Shown here one piece after another: positions 18,153-25,201 of a stretch of 25,201 nucleotides of DNA. How positions within the stretch are numbered: the first letter of the stretch is position 1; each line of letters opens with the position of its first letter. The notes below the pieces were generated by a model, which saw nothing but the letters and a program-made list of their open reading frames with translations, was not told where the DNA came from and did no database searches. Origin of the DNA: a virus. Where the stretch lies: positions 1 to 25,201 of the IMG/VR virus record IMGVR_UViG_3300003691_000046; one strand, written 5' to 3'. The position numbers and the translations under genes were made by a program.

Positions 18153-20960
18153 TTAGCTACATCCTTGACTATCGCCGCATGTAGAACAAACAAAACATGT
18201 TCCGGTTCTTAAAAAATCAACTCCACCACAATTTGAGCATGGTTGATGATTGCCAGAATCTACTTTTACATCTATCAACGGCTCAGAAAAACCGATATTA
18301 TGTTCACCAATATTTTCATTACTATTAGTTAAATAATACCTTTCTAATGTCCTAAAAATAGCATCTGGAATAGATGTGGCCGTCTTTAAGAATGGATGTC
18401 CAGTTACCATTCCACGCGGTTCAAATTTAGTAAAAGAAAATTTATTAACTAATGTTTTTACTGGTACTCCATGTTGCAAGCAATATGAAATACTAATAGC
18501 AAATTGATCCATTAATGAACGTACCGTTGATCCTTCCTTGTATCCAAGATCAATGAATATTTCGGCCAAACTTCCATCTTCATATTCACCGCTTCTAAGG
18601 AAAACTTTTTCGCCAGCTACTTTAAACTCCCAAGTCTTTCCATCTCTTACATTTGGAGGTTTATGAGATTTACCCCATTTTAATTTTTTGTCTACTATCT
18701 TGGTGTCCCCAAGTTTTCCAGTTACAACTATATCAGATTTTGAACCATCAGATTTTTCAATTGACCCTAAAACTTGTTTTTCACTGCTTTCTTTTTTAGT
18801 TGTCAACGGTTGCGATCCTTTTGATCCGTCTCGATAAACTGTGACTGCCTTCAATCCGCGTTTCCACGACTCGATAAATACGTTTTTTATATCTTCAACT
18901 GTTGCGTCATTGGGCAATGAAATTGTTTTACTAATAGATCCTGATAAAAATGGTTGAACAGCTTCTAGCATTTTAACATGTCCCATCGGTTCAATAAAAC
19001 GCTTGCCGCTTCCTGACTGCATGGCACAATCGAAAATGGGGAGATGTTTATCGTATAATCCATTGGTTATATTTTCTTCAAAATTACCAAAATGTTCTAT
19101 ATCTATCATCAATGTGCCAATATGTTTTTCACTATACCCTAAATTTTCCAAAGCTTGTTTAACTGAGCTATTTACCATTTTTAAGTTTCCACCGCCAGCC
19201 AAAGCTTTGTAGCTTACTAGTGAAAATGCTGGTTCAACTCCTGTTGTGTCACAGCCCATAAGCAAACCTATTGTCCCGCAAGGCGCGGCAACTGAGGCTT
19301 GTGCATTGCGAAATTTAGGTGTTTCTTCATGATCGGCTACTTTATCCCATATTTTCCTGGCTGAATCAGCTAAATATTCTAGTCTTGCATCACCTTCATA
19401 GTATGTCAAATTAACTAACTTCTCATTACATTGATAATGCTTTTCCAATACATCATCCATTGGCACTTTATTTTTTTCATATTTATCAAACGCGCCTAAT
19501 TTCTCAGCTAATTCCGCACTTGTTTTGTAGGCAGTGCCAGTCATAATGCTAGTCACTAAACTAGCAAAATCTCTTCCTTCATCGCTATCATAAGCATAGC
19601 CAGCAAGCATTAGCAATGTTCCAAGATTAGAATAACCCAGTCCCAAAGGTCTAAATTCATGGGAATTTTTAGCAATTTCTTTTGTTGGATAACTACCTAA
19701 GTCTACCAAAATATCTTGTGCTGTCATGAATATTCGGCAAGCTTTTTGGAATGATTCATGGTCGAATTTTACATCCTTAAAGAATTTAGCTAAATTTAAA
19801 CTTGACAAATTACAAGCTGAATCGGCAAGAAACATAAACTCGCTACATGGATTCGACGACTTAATTTTACCCGACTCTTTACATGTATTCCAATTATTAA
19901 TTGTTGTATCAAACTGAACTCCAGGATCAGCAACTTTCCATTCGGCTTTACAAATTTTATCAAAAATATAGCGAGCTTTTAAAATCTCACAAACTTCTCC
20001 GTCAGTCCTGTTTATCAGCGACCAATCCTCATCATTTTCAACCGCTTTCATAAAAGAGTCGGTTAGCCTGACCGCATTATTGCTATTTTGTCCGCTAACA
20101 GTCGCATAAGCTTCGCCGTTAAAATCAGAATCATAACCTTGAGCAATTAAAGCTTTTGCTTTATCTTCTTCAACAATTTTCCAATCAATGAAATCTAAAA
20201 TTTCAGGATGATCAACGTCTAAAGCCCTTAAAACTGCACTTCTGCGAGTAACTCCACCACTCTTAATGGCTCCTGCCGCGCTATCAAGTACCTTTAAAAA
20301 GCTCATCAGCCCAGAACTTTTACCACCACCACTAAGTTGCTCATTAGCCCCACGCAAATTAGACATATTGGAACCACTCCCACTGCCGTACTTAAATATA
20401 GAAGCTTCATTCTTAATAAGTTCAAAAATACTCATCAAGTCATCATCTACTGACTGAATAAAACACGCGCTTACTTGCGGTCGTTCGTATTGATTTTCTG
20501 GCTGATAATAATCGTCGCACCCAAAATCGTAAATCCAATTTTGACCAGTTCCTTGAATATTATATTTATTCCAAAGCCCAACATTAAACCATACCGGACT
20601 ATTAAAAGCTCCATATTGATTAATTAAAAGCCATTTAAGATCATTAATGAAATTAAATTTTGATGTAGATGACGCAAAATAATTATGCCAACACCCAAAT
20701 TCTGCAATTGTATCCACAACCCTATCAACAACTTGTTTCAGACTCCACTCATGGCCGCGATCGTTTGGCACTCCTGATTTCCTGAAATATTTAGACGCTA
20801 ATATATTAGCCGCCAACTGACTCCAAGATTCTGGAACCTCAACGTCTTTCATCTCGAATTTAATATTGCCGTCATTGTCTTTTATTTGACAATCTATAAT
20901 TTTCCATTTTATTTCGTTATATGGCTGGTCTGTATCGCAAAAATGTTTTTTAAATTTCAC
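18153..20960 (-). CDS. nrdJ: Adenosylcobalamin-dependent (class II) ribonucleotide reductase
   Basis: A 935-residue class II reductase that makes deoxyribonucleotides for phage DNA synthesis using vitamin B12, without oxygen dependence. Family marks in order: FNSPVWFNVGL and SACFIQSVDD near residue 120-170, KYGSGSGSNMSNLRG, KSGGVTRRSAVLR, the catalytic NPCSEF with ACNLSSLNL, AAPCGTIGLLMGCDTTGVEP, and AVTVYRDGSKGSQ. A C-terminal TSCPD-type domain (SVTKFEPRG-like, here FTKFEPRG) follows, and the tail has the CSNCGG and CxxCGDSQGCS thiols used for re-reduction. A GTG start (20960) has AAGGAAG 6 bases upstream and overlaps the stop of the DUF5662 gene. No intein or split is visible. The host or medium would need to supply B12. 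Confidence 0.96.
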   Translation of the reverse strand: MKFKKHFCDTDQPYNEIKWKIIDCQIKDNDGNIKFEMKDVEVPESWSQLAANILASKYFRKSGVPNDRGHEWSLKQVVDRVVDTIAEFGCWHNYFASSTSKFNFINDLKWLLINQYGAFNSPVWFNVGLWNKYNIQGTGQNWIYDFGCDDYYQPENQYERPQVSACFIQSVDDDLMSIFELIKNEASIFKYGSGSGSNMSNLRGANEQLSGGGKSSGLMSFLKVLDSAAGAIKSGGVTRRSAVLRALDVDHPEILDFIDWKIVEEDKAKALIAQGYDSDFNGEAYATVSGQNSNNAVRLTDSFMKAVENDEDWSLINRTDGEVCEILKARYIFDKICKAEWKVADPGVQFDTTINNWNTCKESGKIKSSNPCSEFMFLADSACNLSSLNLAKFFKDVKFDHESFQKACRIFMTAQDILVDLGSYPTKEIAKNSHEFRPLGLGYSNLGTLLMLAGYAYDSDEGRDFASLVTSIMTGTAYKTSAELAEKLGAFDKYEKNKVPMDDVLEKHYQCNEKLVNLTYYEGDARLEYLADSARKIWDKVADHEETPKFRNAQASVAAPCGTIGLLMGCDTTGVEPAFSLVSYKALAGGGNLKMVNSSVKQALENLGYSEKHIGTLMIDIEHFGNFEENITNGLYDKHLPIFDCAMQSGSGKRFIEPMGHVKMLEAVQPFLSGSISKTISLPNDATVEDIKNVFIESWKRGLKAVTVYRDGSKGSQPLTTKKESSEKQVLGSIEKSDGSKSDIVVTGKLGDTKIVDKKLKWGKSHKPPNVRDGKTWEFKVAGEKVFLRSGEYEDGSLAEIFIDLGYKEGSTVRSLMDQFAISISYCLQHGVPVKTLVNKFSFTKFEPRGMVTGHPFLKTATSIPDAIFRTLERYYLTNSNENIGEHNIGFSEPLIDVKVDSGNHQPCSNCGGVDFLRTGTCFVCSTCGDSQGCS

Positions 20961-21517
20961 TAATCTTCCTTAGTTGATAGCAGGTTTTTAACAACTCCAT
21001 TGAAAATATGAATATATAATTCGATCCATTCTCTTGTATCTTCCGACAATATCATTTTAGACCTATTTTTGTTATAAAAAGATGACGGTTTATCATTGAA
21101 TTTTAAACTCATAGCAGACCAATCACAAAGCATTTCGATAATATAATTAAATGGCATATCAAGCACTTTATATCCTGTATCATCAACTAAAACCCAGTAC
21201 TCCCAATGATGTAAATTGTATTTCTGATGATGATTCCATGCAACCTCAAACTGCTGTTTAATAAGTTCTGGAAATATTTTATCATTATCGTTTGGGAAAA
21301 AATTAGCTTGATAAGGTTTAAACTCCTCAAAAGACTTTTTTGAGTGATCATGTATTGCAATTTGCTTGTCAATCACATGACAATGCGCATCATCAAGTTT
21401 TCTTTCCTGATTATTTTTAATTTTATCCCATATTAATTTTACATTCTCAATATGTTCTTCAATATAGGATTGATATTTTTTTTCTTGATCTGAAAGTGGT
21501 ATCTTATGATTATTCAT
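20960..21517 (-). CDS. DUF5662 protein
   Basis: A 185-residue DUF5662 protein, mostly helical with an HD-like metal site pattern: CHVIDKQIAIHDHSKKSFEE (His/Asp pairs), then FEVAWNHHQKYNLHHWEYW, and MPFNYIIEMLCDWSAMSLKF. Members are found in phages and some bacteria; the activity is unknown, although the HDHSK and HH residues suggest a hydrolase. It lies between the SNF2 helicase (8-base overlap) and nrdJ (start/stop overlap), so it belongs to the nucleotide operon. Confidence 0.85.
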   Translation of the reverse strand: MNNHKIPLSDQEKKYQSYIEEHIENVKLIWDKIKNNQERKLDDAHCHVIDKQIAIHDHSKKSFEEFKPYQANFFPNDNDKIFPELIKQQFEVAWNHHQKYNLHHWEYWVLVDDTGYKVLDMPFNYIIEMLCDWSAMSLKFNDKPSSFYNKNRSKMILSEDTREWIELYIHIFNGVVKNLLSTKED

Positions 21518-23147
21518 TGTTATTATTATCTATATTGTTAATAAAATATTTCTCTTGTTCAATTATTAGATTTTCCCATGAATCGCTTTTAAGATTAACA
21601 TTATCCATTATCGGTTTCTCTAAATCTGTTATTGGAACCCATACGTCTAAATGTTTTTCTTGACCACGCCTATAACATCTTCTTAATGACTGATAAAACT
21701 TTTCATATGAATCACTAATGCCATAATATATCATTTTATTAACATGCTGCAAATTCAATCCAAATCCAGCTATTTTTGGTTTTGTGATCAATATACGTAT
21801 GCCACCATTAATAAAATCATTTATAATCGTGGATTTATCATCAAGCTTTGTTTTGCCATTAATAATTTTGTAATCGTTATGCCCTTGAAAGATTTCAGCT
21901 AATTTATTTTCTTCATAATCTAGCTCAACCCATATCAAAAATTGTTCATTCGGGAACTCATTATAGCATTTTCTATAAACATATTGTGGTTTATATGAAT
22001 AAATATCTGTTACTGTTTTCTTTTTATTTATAGTTTTATAAAAAAAACCTCTGGAAATTTGAGCAAGTTTATTTCTTATTGTAATTCCTTTAGGTATTTT
22101 ATCAATATTAATATCTTCATCTTCAAAAAAATCTTGCTGCCATTTTTTACTGTCTTGGTTTTTATGTTTATTATCGAATATAAATGTCTTTACATTAGTA
22201 TTCTGGTCATATGTTAAACCAATGTCATCAATATGTAAGTAATATTCTGGCGGTAACTTTGTATTATCATTAAATCCAAATTTGTCAGGATGGCGCATTA
22301 TAACAGACCATGAATTTAAATACGCATAAAATTTAGATTTAGCATGCGGTCTTAATATCCATTTTGTTTGATCTTTAAAATCTTTTTGAAACCAATCACC
22401 AAAGAATTGAGAGTAAGTTTTTATTTTACCCAAAAAAAGCGCATGATTTGCTAGTTCAGCGTAATCATTTGGAGCAGGAGTGGCTGATGCTGCACATCTA
22501 AATTCTATCCCAGCCTTATTGCAACTTGAAATAATATTGCGACCGTACACACCATTTTCAGATTTTAAAATTGAACTTTCATCAAGTATAAATCCACTTA
22601 TCCCCAACAAGTCCTTTTCTTTTTTAAAGAATTCAAAATTAATTAATCCTATTTTGTCATTAGAATTTTTAAAATCTTCTAATGAGCTATTTCTGATATT
22701 ATGTATTTTTAAATTTTGATAAAATTTATCAATTTCTCTTTCAAATTGAGATAATACCATTAAAGGACAAACTATCAATGATTTTATATTATTCTTAGCT
22801 AATTGACTAGCTATTTCAATTTCGATTGATGTTTTACCTAATCCTGTATCAAGAAATAGCGCAAACTTTTTTTTATTTAGGCATATATTCGTAAAAAACT
22901 TTTGGTAATCAAATAGATGGTTAGACAGCTCACTAAAATTATTATGAGAATCGACTAAATTTAAATTAATTTTATCGGTCACAATGTATGGTTTCTCATC
23001 AATATACTCAAAATCATAACTAGGTAATGATGATCTGAGCCACATAAATAAATTATAATCATCAATATTATAATTATCCCCGATTTTAATTTTAGCTATA
23101 TCCCTATCTATTATTATGTTTTCAGACTTTATTTTATCAATAATCAT
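21510..23147 (-). CDS. SNF2-family DEAD/H helicase
   Basis: A 545-residue SNF2-type translocase. Motif I LDTGLGKTSIEI at about 98; SLIVCPLMVLSQFERE (Ia); motif II FILDESS, a DESS form instead of DEAH; motif III AASATPAPNDYAEL; and in the second lobe AGFGLNLQHVNKMIYYG and the arginine-finger motif VI SYEKFYQSLRRCYRRGQ. It probably translocates on double-stranded DNA. It follows the methylase directly (1-base gap), a pairing seen in several phages and possibly used to scan and methylate, or to remodel, incoming DNA. No ribosome binding site is evident, so it may be coupled to the methylase. Confidence 0.92.
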   Translation of the reverse strand: MIIDKIKSENIIIDRDIAKIKIGDNYNIDDYNLFMWLRSSLPSYDFEYIDEKPYIVTDKINLNLVDSHNNFSELSNHLFDYQKFFTNICLNKKKFALFLDTGLGKTSIEIEIASQLAKNNIKSLIVCPLMVLSQFEREIDKFYQNLKIHNIRNSSLEDFKNSNDKIGLINFEFFKKEKDLLGISGFILDESSILKSENGVYGRNIISSCNKAGIEFRCAASATPAPNDYAELANHALFLGKIKTYSQFFGDWFQKDFKDQTKWILRPHAKSKFYAYLNSWSVIMRHPDKFGFNDNTKLPPEYYLHIDDIGLTYDQNTNVKTFIFDNKHKNQDSKKWQQDFFEDEDINIDKIPKGITIRNKLAQISRGFFYKTINKKKTVTDIYSYKPQYVYRKCYNEFPNEQFLIWVELDYEENKLAEIFQGHNDYKIINGKTKLDDKSTIINDFINGGIRILITKPKIAGFGLNLQHVNKMIYYGISDSYEKFYQSLRRCYRRGQEKHLDVWVPITDLEKPIMDNVNLKSDSWENLIIEQEKYFINNIDNNNNE

Positions 23148-23148
23148 A

Positions 23149-24042
23149 TTAAAATTGTGATTGTATACTTTTTTTAGACTCTAATTTATCAAGATTCTTT
23201 TTCATTTGATCGAAATAACTATCTTTTAGCTCTATAGCGGTTGCGTGTTGCCCCAATTTTAAAAATTGATACGGTTCTGATCCAATGCCACCATATGGGG
23301 AAAAACATTTTTCTCCGGGATTGCAATACATCATAGTAATGCGTTCAATAACTGTCAATTGAAGTGGACATACATGTTTTTCTCTATCATTTTCTTTAGT
23401 GCCACGCACTTGTAACGTGTCAGATTCTTTAATATCAGTCCAAATTCCTGATGCCCATTCGATCCATGTATCTTTGTCGAATCTAGCAGGTTTTACTGGT
23501 TTTGATCTGTCACCAGGCTTCTTAAATAACACTACATAATCATTATAGCATGGAGCTAGTTTTGCAGTATCGCGTCCATGTGTTGCCATCGTTAACGTAC
23601 TGGCATGAGTTCTTATGCTGACCGCTTGCTGATTTTTCTTAATAACAAACTCTCCATACATATTAAATCCAGCGCGGCACATTCCAGCCCTTACCATAGA
23701 ATGAAAATCTCTTATACCAGTATATCCATGATTTACTTGCGTAGCTATAAGATTTGATAGATGTATCGCCGTCACAGTTCCTGGCTTCATAACCCTAAAA
23801 AGTTGCTTTGCAGTTATCACCCATGTATAAAAAAATTCACCTTTATTCTCTATATCATTGTGATTCAAAGAATTATCTCTGCAATTACCTTGATCTTCAA
23901 TCTTACTTGAGTATGTAAATAAATCAGCGAACGGTAATGAAAATACTGATAAATCAAACTCATTTTCTGGAATATAATCAGCCATAGTCGTTACACAATC
24001 GCCATTATATATTCTATAGTTTATTCCTTCTTTTATTCTCAT
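23149..24042 (-). CDS. Beta-class DNA methyltransferase (N6-adenine or N4-cytosine)
   Basis: A 297-residue DNA methylase. The catalytic motif IV comes first (LSVFSLPFADLFTYSS, about residue 35) and the SAM motif I last (CFSPYGGIGSEPYQF, about 250), the beta-class order. Motif IV reads SLPF where [DNS]PP[YFW] is usual, so the first proline is lost; a family variant or weak activity is possible. The middle (GYTGIRDFHSMVRAGMCRAG) holds the target-binding part. It overlaps the HD gene by 4 bases and is followed by the SNF2 helicase. It may protect phage DNA from host restriction. Confidence 0.88.
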   Translation of the reverse strand: MRIKEGINYRIYNGDCVTTMADYIPENEFDLSVFSLPFADLFTYSSKIEDQGNCRDNSLNHNDIENKGEFFYTWVITAKQLFRVMKPGTVTAIHLSNLIATQVNHGYTGIRDFHSMVRAGMCRAGFNMYGEFVIKKNQQAVSIRTHASTLTMATHGRDTAKLAPCYNDYVVLFKKPGDRSKPVKPARFDKDTWIEWASGIWTDIKESDTLQVRGTKENDREKHVCPLQLTVIERITMMYCNPGEKCFSPYGGIGSEPYQFLKLGQHATAIELKDSYFDQMKKNLDKLESKKSIQSQF

Positions 24043-24554
24043 ATTATTAACTCTTTAAACCTTTTTAAAAAATGTTTTTTAGCTGATTTAGGTTCCCAAC
24101 AATATATTTCAATATTCAATTTTTGCCCAAGTAACTCCCATTTTGATGGGGCGTTTGGCATTAATTGTTCTTTTTCATCATGTAAAATACAATCATCAAT
24201 ATACTTTGTATTATCTAATTTTTCAATACTAAACTTCTGGTATATTAAATCAGATATTTTTTGCTCATATATTTTATACTTTGGGAATATATTTTTAATT
24301 GGCCTGGGAATATCAGATATATAAGCTTCAGCCGCATCATGCATAAGTCCGTCTAATGTTTTTGTAATTCTACTCACTAAAACACAATGCTCTGCTACTG
24401 AATAAAATCTATTGACATGCCCATTAAATCTACACTGCATACTTAACGAATGAGCTATATCTTCAATATTTATTTTATCAATTTCTGGTTTTGTTGGCCA
24501 AAATTGCAATCCCATATATGTCTGACACCATGTATTATCTATTAGTTCTCCCAT
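24039..24554 (-). CDS. HD-domain phosphohydrolase (YfbR-like)
   Basis: A 171-residue HD-fold hydrolase of the YfbR/5'-deoxynucleotidase type. Visible residues: IAHSLSMQCRFNGH and RFYSVAEHCVLVSRI (first His), the central HD in GLMHDAAEAYISDIPRPIK, and a late acid in ILHDEKEQLM. Its substrate may be a deoxynucleoside monophosphate; phages use such enzymes to steer nucleotide pools. It sits in front of the methylase with a 4-base overlap and behind the zinc-ribbon gene. A leader-like AATTAGTTATATTTT lies before its ATG. Confidence 0.88.
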   Translation of the reverse strand: MGELIDNTWCQTYMGLQFWPTKPEIDKINIEDIAHSLSMQCRFNGHVNRFYSVAEHCVLVSRITKTLDGLMHDAAEAYISDIPRPIKNIFPKYKIYEQKISDLIYQKFSIEKLDNTKYIDDCILHDEKEQLMPNAPSKWELLGQKLNIEIYCWEPKSAKKHFLKRFKELII

Positions 24555-24586
24555 TTTTTGTTTAAACTATTTTTATTAAAATATAA

Positions 24587-24835
24587 CTAATTATTATGAG
24601 TTGTCCATTCAACTCCAAGTTTGAAATCATTAATTTCTTCACATGCTGGGCATATATATTGATGATCTGAGGTTGACACTCCAATCTTTAATTTTGATCC
24701 AAAAACCTTAATCCAACTTGTATAGATAATAGCCCTGTAACATTTTTGGCAATATATTTTTGTATCTTCATTCGGATAATCACGACCATGTTTTTTATAT
24801 TGACATAAATCTTTAAAATTAAGTCTTTGCTCCAT
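24587..24835 (-). CDS. Zinc-ribbon protein, 82 aa
   Basis: An 82-residue protein with two Cys pairs, YCQKCYRAIIY and YICPACEEIND, spaced as in a zinc ribbon, and a basic first half (LCQYKKHGRDYPNEDT). GGAG lies just before the ATG. No family assignment. It is the first gene behind the promoter at 24879-24908 and probably the head of the long nucleotide operon. Confidence 0.75.
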   Translation of the reverse strand: MEQRLNFKDLCQYKKHGRDYPNEDTKIYCQKCYRAIIYTSWIKVFGSKLKIGVSTSDHQYICPACEEINDFKLGVEWTTHNN

Positions 24836-24878
24836 TTTGCTCCGTTTTAAATAAATAAGTTATCCAACCAAAAGTAAT

Positions 24879-24908
24879 AATATATATTAAAAACTCTAAA
24901 AATTGCAA
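24879..24908 (-). promoter_or_regulatory. Sigma70-like promoter
   Basis: TTGCAA (24908-24903) with TATATT at 18-base or TATATA at 16-base spacing, in an 85-base gap. It probably drives the long operon from 24835 to the reductase gene. Confidence 0.5.
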
Positions 24909-24920
24909 CCAAAAAATCAC

Positions 24921-25201
24921 TTAAAAATCTCCTTTCGCAACTTGACAGCAAGTTAAACCCATTTCGCGCCACATATCGACCACTTTTTGACGGTCATCGA
25001 AAATAATAAAATCTTCATTTTTAAAGGTAATTTCTAGATTATCACGCTTCAATTCTAAGAATAATTCCTTTTTAACAATAGTATCATCCCTTGAATCGCC
25101 TTTGCGCCTCATGTACAGTCCATCCCAATCTTCAATATCATGCCTACCCAGCCAATCAATAGTATCAAATTTCATGTCTTCAGAGCGCCCACTTAAGATA
25201 A
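24921..25201 (-). CDS. HAD-type 3'-phosphatase domain (T4 Pnkp-like), 5' end outside window
   Basis: The visible part is the C-terminal region of a HAD phosphatase closely patterned on the phosphatase domain of T4 polynucleotide kinase/phosphatase. It shows ILSGRSED (HAD motif II), WDGLYMRRKGDSRDDTIVKK (LYMR, then the motif III lysine), and FIIFDDRQKVVDMWREMGL (motif IV DD), ending CCQVAKGDF. The frame stays open past an in-frame ATG at 25175 to the window edge, so that ATG is not the start. The catalytic DxDGT should lie upstream, outside the window, and so might a kinase domain. The role would be removing 3'-phosphates during nucleic acid repair. Confidence 0.85.
   Translation of the reverse strand, partial: ILSGRSEDMKFDTIDWLGRHDIEDWDGLYMRRKGDSRDDTIVKKELFLELKRDNLEITFKNEDFIIFDDRQKVVDMWREMGLTCCQVAKGDF

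Noticed and set aside
19003-20457. Several plus-strand frames inside the reductase gene
   Set aside because: They lie entirely within a well-conserved coding region on the other strand and have no recognisable product.
1-25201. CRISPR array, insertion sequence or tRNA genes
   Set aside because: I saw no regularly spaced repeats, transposase frames or cloverleaf sequences on either strand.

Overview
This is an AT-rich stretch (roughly 30% GC by eye) of what looks like a double-stranded DNA phage genome. All genes I support lie on the minus strand. They are short, tightly packed and often overlap by a few bases. Many are recognisable phage families: a replisome initiator with the Phg_2220_C domain, DnaB, YopX, Lar, DUF3310, an ASCH protein, DUF5662, and a methylase next to an SNF2 helicase. 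I see no integrase, structural, packaging or lysis module, so this is the early, replication and accessory part of the genome. A Gram-negative host is suggested by a SohB-like peptidase, Sec signal peptides and a lipoprotein-like gene, but the host cannot be named.

Layout, read in the direction of transcription (right to left). 25201-18153 is a nucleotide and DNA metabolism block: a PNK-type 3'-phosphatase domain (cut by the window edge), a zinc-ribbon protein, an HD phosphohydrolase, a beta-class DNA methylase, an SNF2 helicase, a DUF5662 protein and a large B12-dependent (class II) ribonucleotide reductase. 18031-16664 holds a membrane coiled-coil protein, a lipoprotein-like protein and a zinc-binding protein. 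16591-14511 is an operon of eight small genes including a SpoU-type RNA methylase; it ends at a clear terminator. 14423-13149 holds a SohB-type peptidase and a phage protein of unknown function. 12753-12579 is a strong candidate for an independent structured RNA with its own promoter and terminator.

12557-10096 holds a PD-(D/E)XK nuclease, ASCH, DUF3310, a PNK-type kinase, a (p)ppGpp-hydrolase-like HD enzyme and a Cys-rich protein. 10037-8667 pairs a protein carrying an N-terminal GFATNSSSTHS motif with a radical SAM enzyme whose 5' end appears frameshifted. 8657-2884 is an accessory region of small genes: Cys-rich proteins, secreted proteins, a duplicated membrane gene pair, two YopX proteins, Lar, a ribbon-helix-helix protein and a small HTH-like protein. 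2838-480 encodes the replication initiator and DnaB; the initiator gene contains 12-bp repeats beside a pyrimidine tract, an arrangement like the lambda origin inside gene O.

Regulation: many gaps carry sigma70-like promoters (TTGACA or TTGAAA, 16-18 bp spacing, TATATT/TATACT). Two of them share a conserved early leader. Several terminator hairpins form fully only on the minus strand, because they rely on G-U pairs.
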